Below, piece after piece: positions 45,574 through 55,144 of a stretch of 64,000 nt of DNA. Both the position numbers and the translations under genes were made by a program. Positions within the stretch are counted from its first letter, which is position 1; each line of letters begins with the position of its first letter. Under the pieces are notes generated by a model. The model was given only the letters and a program-made list of their open reading frames with translations. It was not told where the DNA came from and did not search any database. Source of the DNA: Chaetomium olivaceum (lineage: Eukaryota; Ascomycota; Sordariomycetes; Sordariales; Chaetomiaceae); the NCBI GenBank assembly GCA_039881045.1, contig JAYWVB010000001.1:1-64000 (forward strand), in the 5' to 3' direction.

Positions 45574-48500
45574 ATGCCCACCGCGATAGAGAACGAGATG
45601 ATGGGCGAGCCTGGTGTTGCGCCTGAGCTGCCCCCCGGGGCCGAGCCCTTTGTCATAATCAAACAAGACGTCGAACTCGAAATCAGTTTCCGCGAGAAGA
45701 ACATCAGCGGTGTATCAACAATCCACCTCTTTACGATAAACCCAGACCTCGACGAGATTTGGCTCGATGCGCGGCAGTCCGAGATCGACCTCGATAATGT
45801 GACTGTGGATGGATTCAAGACGAACGCGTCCTTCTCCGACCCGTACGATCTGGCTAGGACCCCGCGGCAGTGGCAGATTGGCGCAGGACAACACCACATT
45901 GTGAAACGACGAATGGCATCACTCAGACCCGCCCGGCGATCCGAGGTACCCAACAAGGACCGGGAGATGCTCCCTTGCTGCGTTCCAGCCGACCGTGCCG
46001 TCAAGGTTTCCCTGCGACCCGATGGCATCTTCAAAGACGAGCCTCGACGGACCCTTAAGATCAAGACGCTGAAAGCCGATAAAGTCACCCCGCTTGACAG
46101 ACCCGACCCAAATGACGAGAAGAATGGGATTAAGATTTCCATTCCTTTCCGCTCAAAAAGAATATACGCGACGGGCTGCATTTTGTCGGCCTCGACGAAG
46201 GCGACCAGAGATACCCTCATGTTTATACCCGCCACTCGATCGAGCCGGGGACTGCGTCTTGCATCTTTCCGTGCGTTGACGACCCGGGGTCGAGACACCC
46301 GTGGAAGATCTCTATCAAATGCCCGAGAACGCTGGGAGATGTGTTCGAGCAGCCTTTAGCTACGCAACAAGCAACTGCTCCGGGTTCAGATGCCGGCCGG
46401 AAGAGGAAGCTTGGAGAAGGCCCCATCGCACCTCCGGTCTCCCCGGTATTGGCTGAGGAAGACAAGCTCATGGAGATGACGGTTGTCTGCTCTGGAAATC
46501 TTGCGGGGGAGCAGATCGACCCCGAGGATGACACGAAAAAGGTCATGACTTTCGAATCACAGCTGTCGGCTGCACAGCACATTGCGTTTGCCATTGGACC
46601 CTTTGAGCACATCCAGCTGTGGTCCGAATTTCGAACAGAGGAAGCCGACGAGAAGCTCGGTGCCAACGCGGCTAAAATCCACGCGTATTGTCTCCCAAAC
46701 CGGGCCCACGAGGTCCGTCACACCTGCGTCCCGGTCGTAGCGGCCGCTGATTTCTTCGCCCCCGAATTTGGCCGGTACCCTTTCGAGAGCTACAAGGTGT
46801 GCTTTGTCGACGACATGGTCTCAGACACCGTGGCGGCAACATCGATGTCTCTATGCAGTAATCGGTTGCTCTATCCGGAAGACATCATTGACACCGAGAT
46901 CGACGTGACAAGAACGCTGGTTCACGCCTTGGCGAGCCAGTACTTTGGCGTCCACATCGTCCCAAACCAGCGGTCAGACTCTTGGTTGATTGTTGGCATC
47001 CAGTGGTTCATGACGGATCTGTTCATGAGGAGCATCTGCGGCAACAACTGGTATCGGTTTCACCTCAAGACATTGTCTGACAAGCTGGTCGAGGTCGATG
47101 TGCACCGGCCATCCCTTCACGATCTTGGCGAGCATCTGCACATCGGCGACTTCGAGTTGGACTTCATGTCCCTCAAGGCGCCTTTGGTTCTCTTCATTCT
47201 CGACCAACGCATGTCCAAGATTCCCGGGTCGATGGGCATCGTCCGCGTCATCTCGCAGATCGTTTCGAATGCAAACATCAATGCCACAATCGCCAGCACG
47301 TCGCTGTCCGACGCCGATTTCCGGCGGGCGTGCGAGAAGAAGAGCCAGTATCGGCCCGACGAACTTTGGCAGCAGTGGGTGCACGGCGCCGGTTGCCCAA
47401 AGCTCCTCATCAAGCAGCGGTTCAATAAAAAGAACCTCAACGTTGATATCTCCATCGCTCAGACCCAGAGCAAGGATAACGGGCCGAGTGCCATTACGAA
47501 GGACGAGTTCTTGAAGGAACTGGCAGAAGAGGTGCACGAGGTGTGGGCTGGCCCGGTGCCAAAGCTTTTCACTGGTCCGTTCACTGTCCGAATCCATGAA
47601 GCCGACGGTACACCCTATGAGCACTACCTCGCTATCACAGACAAGGACAAGGTAGCGACCACGCTTCAAATCGCTTACAATACAAAGTACAAGCGAATGA
47701 AGCGCACGAAGAAGGCCACGGCGGCGGCGGCTAGCAACACTGCCGACAAGCAAGACATCCAAGAGGACGACATCGTCTATTTTAACATGCTGGGCGATGT
47801 GCTCATGACTCAACGCGACCTTGAGAACTGGGGTCTTCAGGAATGGTCCGACAATGTGCAAGCTGCGATGGACCAGGAGTCCTACGAGTGGATCCGGCTC
47901 GACTGTAACTTTGAGTGGCTGTGTGAGACGGTCACCGACATGCCCGGCTACATGTACCTCGCCCAGTTGCAACAAGATAGGGATGTTGTTGCACATCAGG
48001 ACGCGATGCTCTTTTTCCAACGCGGCAAACGACATGGTGTGGCCTCCAGCATCGAAACGCGGACCGTCATGGACCGCCGCTACTTCCACGGCATCCGCAC
48101 CATGGCCATCGACGACCTCCCCAAGCAGGCCGACCCGGAGATTAACTACATCGGCACGGCCCAGCTGATCTTGATTTTCCGTCACTTCTTTTGCGATCGC
48201 ATGGTTGGTAAGAACGGCAATGTCACGTTCCCCCCGGTGCCAAACGACTTCCACGACAAGGCCCAGTACTCGGTGCAGTGTGCTCTACCGGGCGCCATTG
48301 CACGCACGAGGGAAAACGGTCGCTGCTCGCGCCAGGCGCGGAATTTCCTCCTGGATCTGCTCCTCTTCAACGACAACTCGGACAACGAGTACTCGGATCA
48401 TTTCTACATCGCGAAGCTCCTCGAGGCTCTTACAACCTCCATCATCCCCGACAAAGTGGAAGGGGAGAGGGATCTCTTCTCGAGGCTTGGGGCCGACGAG

Positions 48501-50135
48501 GATGATGACATGGAACTGAAACGGTTTATCGAGAAGACCATCGAGGAGATTGACAAGTATCGTAGGATGGACGAGTGGACGTCGACATACCAGAACATAT
48601 GGACAACAACCGCCTTACACTGCAAGATGCGCCTGATGAAAGCCAACGTCATCCGCACCCAGCCGCTCGAGTTTGTTAGATACTTGCAGGATGGCAACCT
48701 CGATCTCATCCGGATCAAGGCCTTCGAGTGTCTCGTCGAGCTGGGGTTGCTCGCCAAGGTGCCGATCATGAAGCTGCTCCTCGCGAGCGCGAGCACCGAT
48801 CCGTCGCCCTTTGTCCGCGACCGCCTCTTTAAGATTTTCTGCAAAGGCATGGCTGCCGTCGCCTTGGGCGAAAGCAAGGCCGCTCAGCTCGAGCCGGAAG
48901 TGGCTGTTGACGACTTCGGTTTGGTTGTCGAGCAGGGCGAGGCCGAGATCCAACGGAGACAGCTCGCCGCGACTAGGAACCAGAGCATTCAGGCAGCAGT
49001 GAAGGCACTGCAAGAGGAACTGAAAGGCAACGCTGAGCTGCAAGCCGCCATGTGGGCGGCCGTGGAGTCACCGTCGATTAGCGTCAAGGAGAAGTTCCAG
49101 CTGCTGACCATCTGCTCGGCCATGTTTGAAGCCGAAGATTGCCTGCTGATGACTTTCAACTACCCAAAGATCTGGAAGTGCACTAGGGAGCCTATTCCTG
49201 AGGCGCCGTTTGGGGCGCTCCAAAAACCAAACGCCAAAAAGCAGTGCATCATCAAATTTACTACCCACTACCGCACGCACCCGCGGCACAAGCTCATCAT
49301 GGATCCAGTCCCGCCGCCGCAGTGGGAACCACCCAAGGCTACGGAGGTCAAAAGGATCAAGCTCAACACCAATAAGTCCTTCAGCGGACCTTCGAGCAAC
49401 GGCCCGCCTACTCCAGCCCCTCATGTCCGGAAGGACTCCATCTCGGTCACACTGCCTCGACCGGCGGTCTCGGCGGCAGCAGCCGCGCTGCCCTCGTCGG
49501 ACTCTATTTCCGTCCAGCCCCTGGCTCGGCTGTCCACGCCTTCGACGGCGCCGCCCGCCTCGCCGGGTTCTTCGGTGTATAATCAACATCTGAATGGGAC
49601 AGCAGCCAAGACGATAGATAAGCGTCCCAAGCTGCCCCCAAAGAAGCGGAAGAGTGACGAAGGCGACGGCGTTGGCGTCGACCGTCCAAAGAAGGTGGCA
49701 AGAGTTGAGAGCGGCATGAACGGCCGTCCCAGAAAGATTGTCAGGCTACCTTTTACTGCCTGGGACAGATTGCCAGCTCGTATCAGGGATAATATCCGTG
49801 CTGAAAAGGCGAAACCCCCGGCGGCATCGTCAACGATCGTCGCAACGCCTGCGCACGTGAAACGCTCTGCGTTACCTGGCTACCCGGATCCTTCTGCGTA
49901 TGCGACGGCTCGGCCGTGCTCCCCGGCAACTGATCCACGGTCATCACCAGGGCTCAACGGAGGCCACTCGGGGATCAAGAAGCGGAAGCCGCTGCCCTCG
50001 GCCGCCCCGCAACATCACACGCCACCGCCGCCGAGCACTCCCGCCGCCAGCGGGGAGACCGGTGAGCCGAAAAAGAAAATTATCAAGCTCAAATTCAGAC
50101 CGCAGGGGACGCCGCGGCCGCAGACCCCGCATTAG
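45574..50135 (+). CDS. TAF2: TFIID subunit TAF2 (TAF150/TSM1)
   Basis: Large TFIID subunit with an M1-aminopeptidase-like fold that contacts promoter DNA. The N-terminus (VELEISFREKNISGVSTIHL) is the first beta domain. A frame break near 46160 in an A5 run leads into DGLHFVGLDEGDQRYPHVYT and SIEPGTASCIFPCVDDPGSR, the family's best conserved part. The frame then runs unbroken to 50135. The position of the M1 zinc motif reads TLVHALASQYFGVHI, so HExxH is absent, as expected for the non-catalytic TAF2. A long helical C-terminal half follows (for example FVRYLQDGNLDLIRIKAFEC). The last 350 residues are disordered, Ser/Pro-rich and carry Lys-rich nuclear signals (PPKKRKSDEG, KKKIIKLKFRP). Total is about 1,520 residues with no intron evident. 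Confidence 0.93.
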
Positions 50136-50937
50136 GGTAGAGCGGTCTTGGGCGGCGGGCGGCGAGGGCGTTACGGACTATGATCGGACAGATGGGAGGT
50201 GTAACTAGGTTTTTAAGGCCGAGGAGGATTAGATTAGACTGGAGGATGATGGATGGATGGGTGGCTGGCTGGGCTCAGGTTTGGTTGGCGTGATCAGGGA
50301 TTGGTAGTTCCGGACTGGGTCGGCGTCTCTGAATGAAGGGATTTCCGGCACCGCTAGGAAAGAAAGAGCGAAGCCGCGTGCCTTTGCTTGGCTTGCTTCT
50401 TTTAGCAGCGGGCGCGGAAATAGTTTATTGTTGCATTTGAAAATTGACTATACAACGATACCCCATTGGAGTTACTTGTGTGATACAGCACGTGTTCCGC
50501 CGCAGAGGCCATATCAACTGAGTCAACGAGGCTTGGAAGTTGAACCGGCAAGACAGGAGCAACAACGTGGATTGGGTTCTAATTTCTACCCTTCCAGTAC
50601 TCCGTTGACCCAAACGCCCAGCCAAAAGACTCGTCAACGCCCAAGTTTACGCTGATAACTTTTAATGCTACTAGAAGAACCAAATGCAGAGCAGTGTATA
50701 GTCTTACCAGACACCTGGGCAAGCAGATTATGAGTCCCCTCAACACCCCGGGTGTCTAAATGCCAACACCAACATCCCCAAAGAAGCCGCTTTTTAAGGT
50801 CGGACAGAGTAGGTCGTTACCAACCCAACCACTAAAACCAACTCACTAACCAACAACCCCACGCCCACTCAACACCAAACAAGCCTCCCCCCCCCAACCA
50901 CGTGGAAATAGACCCCCATGAAAGAGAAAGAGAAAGC
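50136..50937. other. Intergenic region
   Basis: 3' region of TAF2 and of the converging CDC26-side sequence. It contains a short GGATGGATGGGTGG repeat at about 50251-50267 and Pro-codon-like CCAACC stretches at 50820-50880. No gene is supported. Confidence 0.5.
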
Positions 50938-51470
50938 TCACTGATGCGACCGCCCCCGCCTCGGCGCCGCAACCCCCCGATCCGCTCGTCCCGACTCCGC
51001 TGCACCCGCGCCTCGGGCGTCACCGCCGCCGCCGCAGCAGCAGCAGCGCTCCTCCCACCCGTCCCCGTCCCCGTCCCTACTACACCAGCCCCAGTCCCAA
51101 CCCCCATCCCTCCTCCTCCTCCTCCTCCCACCCCAGCCCCAGCCCCCTAACCCCGCTACCCCAGAAATCCCCGAAATCGACGACGACTGCCCATGCCCAT
51201 GCCCATGTCCATGCCCATGCCCCCGCTGCCGCGTCTCCCGCCCCGTCACCCCCATCCCGGCCCCTGCTGCCGCCGGCGTCACCGCCGACGTCACCGCCAA
51301 ATCCGCCGCCCCAGCCCCAGCCCCAGCCCCAGCCTGCCCCTGTTGCAACCGTGTAGCGGCGCGTGTCGGGGGCGGGGAGGATGTCACGCTCACGCCCCGT
51401 GTCGCTGCGGCGCCGATGCCGCGGCCGCGGGTGCGTGTTTCGCGGGTGGGTGGGGGTGGGGGGGGTTCGG
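50938..51470 (-). other. GC-rich low-complexity DNA, candidate 3' part of CDC26
   Basis: Simple Gly/Ala/Arg/His-coding sequence with GGGCAT and GGGGCT repeats. Within it, in the same reading frame as the CDC26 start, lies RVQRSRDERIGG (about 51030-50990), which resembles the RTREERIG tail that I recall for fungal CDC26. Stops between 51470 and 51131 mean an intron or indels would be needed to join them. Confidence 0.4.
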
Positions 51471-52259
51471 TTATGGTGGGGGTTGAGGTTGTTTGGGTGG
51501 TGGAGGTTGCCGCCGCCGCGGCGGGTTTCGCGGGTTGGGGGGGTAGCGGTGTCGAGGTCGGCGGTTCGTTCGCGGGTGCGGCGTTGTTGGATTGGTGGGG
51601 GGTGAGGGGCGGCGGTTGTGTTGTGGTGGTGGTGGCGGGTTTCGCGTGGGTTGGGGGGGGTTTCGGTGGGAGGGTTGGGAGGTGGGGGGAGGTGTCTTGT
51701 GTGGGGTGGTGGGATGTTCGCGGTGGTGGTGGTGTCGGGGGTTGTGGGTGTGGTGGTTGTCCATCGACCCTTCGCTCATGTCTTCTAGGTCGGCGTCTAG
51801 CTCCTCCTCTTCGTCTTCGTCCTCGTCGTTGTCGTGGTGATGGGGTGGATGCGCGGCGCCAAAGACTTGCCCTCGGCCGAAGCTGACGCGGGCGGCCTGG
51901 GACTGGGCCCTTGCGTAGTATGATGTCTCTGCCTCCGAGTCGTCACTCTGTTCTTCATCGCTGAATTGGTGCTCGGCGGGGCTGGTGAGCACCCTGGTGC
52001 CGTGGAAGTCTATCCCTCCGCCATTGTTGGTGTTGATGTACCGCCCCGTTGCTGGTCCAGTGGTTGGTGTGGCGGCTATAGCAGCGCGGCGGAGAACGGC
52101 TGCCGTCGACGAGGTGTCGTGTCGTGTGCGGGCGCGAGCCTCGGCGACTTGTTGGCGGGCCTCGAGCTCGGCAGCGCGCAGGCGATCGGCGGCCCGGTCT
52201 TCGTAGTCGGCGATATCCTCTGGTGTGAGCGATAGAACGGTTGCAGGACGGCGTAGCAT
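51471..52259 (-). CDS. CDC26: Anaphase-promoting complex subunit CDC26
   Basis: The N-terminus MLRRPATVLSLTPEDIADYE is the conserved TPR-binding segment of CDC26, which stabilises the APC6/Cut9 subunit in the APC/C. A charged helix follows (RAADRLRAAELEARQQVAEA), then a disordered part with an acidic block (NDEDEDEEEELDADLEDMSE) and a His/Pro/Arg-rich tail up to 51471. Fungal CDC26 proteins are normally around 100 residues, whereas this frame runs to 262. The tail is likely to be either extended low complexity or not translated as read, with an intron or indel leading to the basic motif near 51010. The start at 52259 is firm. Confidence 0.72.
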   Translation of the reverse strand: MLRRPATVLSLTPEDIADYEDRAADRLRAAELEARQQVAEARARTRHDTSSTAAVLRRAAIAATPTTGPATGRYINTNNGGGIDFHGTRVLTSPAEHQFSDEEQSDDSEAETSYYARAQSQAARVSFGRGQVFGAAHPPHHHDNDEDEDEEEELDADLEDMSEGSMDNHHTHNPRHHHHREHPTTPHKTPPPTSQPSHRNPPQPTRNPPPPPQHNRRPSPPTNPTTPHPRTNRRPRHRYPPNPRNPPRRRQPPPPKQPQPPP

Positions 52260-52874
52260 GATGATTAATGGTAAGTGGTGGGGAGGTTGAGAGCACCGAG
52301 CTTGGAGATCGGGTTTGATGGTCGAGGGTCGAGTATCGCGGGCAGGACGCGGGGCAGAGAAAGTTCAGAATGGCGGGGGAGGATATGGGTTGTTGGGTCT
52401 GAAGAATGCCTTTTTTATAATCTTCTGTTATCCGATGAGGCCCTATATATACTCGAAGATTCTGCACGCGTCTACTTCCCCGAGGTCTTTCGTCCAAGAG
52501 CTTTAAAGCCCTATGCGTACCTAAGTGTATGGGATACAGGTGCAGCATCTGATAGTCTCCATCAACCCTGTTCAGAACCCGCAAAGCTCATGATTGGTCA
52601 ATAAATGATGTGGGCCTATGAAGTCACGTGGATTCGCGTAACTGAATCTTGGCATTTACATCTCTTGTATGGAAGTGGTCATTTACAGTATGAAGTAGCG
52701 ATGTACACAGTCCATACCCTCGTGGCGGGTTTCTTTGCGCCTCGCATTTCCTCGCATTTCTCATCCTGCCATCTGTGCCGACTCTACCGCGTCGCCCAAT
52801 CGGCGCCATCATACTGTCGTAATCGTTAGCCGCCGGCTAAAACGAGAGTCAGCCGCAAAGAGAAAACTCACCGC
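52260..52874. other. Intergenic region upstream of CDC26
   Basis: Promoter of CDC26 (-) and 3' region of the small Cys-rich gene. A TATATATA-type stretch lies at about 52443-52450, roughly 190 bp upstream of the CDC26 start. No other feature is recognised. Confidence 0.5.
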
Positions 52875-53270
52875 TCACACCACTGACGTCATAGCCACCA
52901 CCACCGAAGCCGTGAGCGCAACCACAACAGAATGCAGCAGTGATACCCGTGGTGTTGAAGCAGCGCTCTCGTGATCGTGATACATGAGCCCGTTCGACTC
53001 GTTGAGATTCCGCCCGTTCGCCAGCATGCAGCTGCTAAAACCGGTCGATATCACCGAATCCGAGGCGCCGTCCGCAACGACGGGTTTGACTTCGCACCAA
53101 AGCCAGCATTTGTCCACGACGTGTACCGGGAACGGGTCGCAGCAGTTCACCATCCACGGGACCGATGCGTTCTGGCCCGGGATGGCCACCCAGCTGATGT
53201 TGTCGGGAATGCTGGGGAAAGTCCCGGGCATGCTGTTCGTGGGGCAGCCATTGTCCAATTGTGAAGACAT
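52875..53270 (-). CDS. Small Cys-containing protein with hydrophobic C-terminus
   Basis: 131 residues. Cysteines fall in a pattern (LDNGCPTNSMPGTFPSIPDN, VNCCDPFPVHVVDKCWLWCE, SSCMLANGRN) that resembles small surface or secreted fungal proteins. The C-terminus ends in a hydrophobic segment (LLHSVVVALTASVVVAMTSVV) like a GPI signal or tail anchor. With the ATG at 53270 there is no N-terminal signal peptide, so a 5' exon may be missing or the protein may be tail-anchored. The family is not named here. Confidence 0.6.
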   Translation of the reverse strand: MSSQLDNGCPTNSMPGTFPSIPDNISWVAIPGQNASVPWMVNCCDPFPVHVVDKCWLWCEVKPVVADGASDSVISTGFSSCMLANGRNLNESNGLMYHDHESAASTPRVSLLHSVVVALTASVVVAMTSVV

Positions 53271-53736
53271 GTCGTTGACGTCGCCAATTCGTGTCTCTTG
53301 CTGTGTCGTGTGTGATGGGTGATGGGTAAGAATAAGTCGTGATAGCTTCTCGGTGTAAGTGAGGTGAACGAGGCGTCAAAATGAATACAACGAAAACAAG
53401 AACATCAAATAACCCGCCGCTGCCAGACATTTATACCGGCTCATCGGTGCCTAAGCAACTCAACTATGCCAAGGTACGTGTTGTTAACCTTCCCAGCATC
53501 TGATCCCAACGCCGCAACATAGCCCAAACAAACCAACAGATGCCACGAATTAGGTAGCTCTGTTCGCAGATCATTCGCCCCACCCGCATCACACTGCTAC
53601 TCAAGGAATCCCAGATGACCAGAGCCGAGAATCCTTCGAACACCGCCTTGCAAGTATGTATGTACATACCACCTTCTACACGAAGTCCACACCTGACCAC
53701 GACCACAGCGCACCATCAACTCCTCCGTCACTGGCC
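53271..53736. other. Intergenic region
   Basis: Upstream DNA of the small Cys-containing gene and 3' region of the zinc-ribbon gene, both on the minus strand. No feature is recognised. Confidence 0.5.
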
Positions 53737-54096
53737 TTACGGCCGAGGCGAACCGTCCTTGAGAAGGAACCCATAACAACCGTTGCACATCAGCTTCTCC
53801 CAGTTCCCGTCTTTCGTAACCACCAGCCGGGACGTTTTCTCCTTGCTGCAGCGGTCACAGGTGAACGTTGTGATCTTGGTGAGTCGAAACTGTTGGAGAC
53901 CACCGCCACGCATCGGGTACTCCTTCAACACTTCAAACGGAAGCGGCTTGGCGTCCTTGTCGCTGGCCGCCGTCGCCGTTTCGGCGGTAAACATCTTGTG
54001 GCTTGTGTGGGTGGATATGTCGGGAGCTGCCCCTTGGAGGATGGGGTAATTCGGCCCCGTTTGGTGGTGATGATATGGGGGAGAGGTGACCGTCAC
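53737..54096 (-). CDS. Small zinc-ribbon-like protein (119 aa)
   Basis: The C-terminal half has two CxxC knuckles 20 residues apart: Cys80/Cys83 (FTCDRCSKEKTSRLV) and Cys104/Cys107 (WEKLMCNGCYGFLL). This is a classic zinc ribbon preceded by a conserved FRLTKITTF strand. The N-terminus is disordered. The start could be the Met at 54096 or the internal Met at residue 35. I recall similar small proteins in other fungi without an assigned role; a nucleic-acid or protein-binding ribbon is the reasonable guess. Confidence 0.68.
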   Translation of the reverse strand: MTVTSPPYHHHQTGPNYPILQGAAPDISTHTSHKMFTAETATAASDKDAKPLPFEVLKEYPMRGGGLQQFRLTKITTFTCDRCSKEKTSRLVVTKDGNWEKLMCNGCYGFLLKDGSPRP

Positions 54097-55144
54097 TGGT
54101 GGCTTGGTTGTTTACTTAGGGTTGAGAATGGTTGAAGAAGGAGGTTTGTCTTGGACGGCGTGATGGTTTGGTCGTTGGTTTGCAGTACGGCGGCAGCAGT
54201 TGGGAGAAATATTGCAATGTGAGCAGAGAATTGGGCATATCTTGCATGTAAAAGGAGTGAACGAGCTGGTGTGGTACAAGCGGGGTGATTCTCAATCAGG
54301 GTTGACTGCGTTTTTCCGATGTAAATGTTGATTGCTCGCTCCGAGGCATGAGCCCTGCGCACTGTTGCACCGGCTCGGGGGACTACTGCGATTAGCCGTC
54401 CTCCATTCCCCGGAGACTTACAACACTACGCATAAAATGGTCGGGTACGTCGGCTCTACTCCGCGGTCTGGAAACTTACAAAGCACCCCCCCCCCCCCCC
54501 CCCCTGGTGTATTGGCCCCGGACTCAGTGTCTTGCTGGCTGTGTTTGTTTGCAAGCTTCCCCTGCAGCATCCCATACATCTGGGTGCTTTTCCAGATGTC
54601 TTCCCAGGTGTCTTTCCGGGTGTCTTTCGCTCAGTTACTAATCGGCGGGTATCCAACGCTGGTGAACACCGGGCAGCTCGAGTTTAACGATCCGCCGTTC
54701 TATTACGTGTAACCTTGCTCCGGAATATCTAGCCAATGTCAAATCACAATCGAGCAGGGCCAGAAGGAAGGGCCGTATTCTTAGAAACGGTAATGATATT
54801 GTATCTATCATTCATTCCCAAGTAATCACTGTGTCAAACACCAAGGACGTTTGTAGAAAGAAACTCAAGTTCACCTGTGTCAACAGCCCCTGAGCAACAG
54901 CCCCTGAGCGTTGCTGGAGCGACTATCAGGGTTAGGGTTTAACGAGGAGTTGTGCACGGCATGGAATCGGTCGAGTTTCTCAAAGTTCCTATCGTTGGCT
55001 GCCAACAGTCAATAGTCTTGTATGTAGTTTAGATCTCACCATGTCTGCTTCATGATTCCGCACAGCGAGCCATGTCCGCCACCGGCCCTCCAACCTTCTT
55101 GATGGGTCAGACCACCGAACTCGGACGCGGCACCTCGGTTACGC
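54097..55144. other. Intergenic region with poly-C tract and short duplications
   Basis: Upstream DNA of the zinc-ribbon gene and 3' region of the WLM gene. It contains a poly-C run of about 19 (54486-54504), a tandem 14-bp duplication CAACAGCCCCTGAG (54881-54908) and a telomere-like AGGGTTAGGGTT (54928-54939). No gene is seen. Confidence 0.55.

Noticed and set aside
46900..46960. TAF2 as an active M1 aminopeptidase
   Set aside because: The zinc motif HExxH is absent (HALASQ), as is usual for TAF2.
46974..48254. 426-codon minus-strand frame inside TAF2
   Set aside because: Antisense shadow. The TAF2 frame on the plus strand is continuous and conserved.
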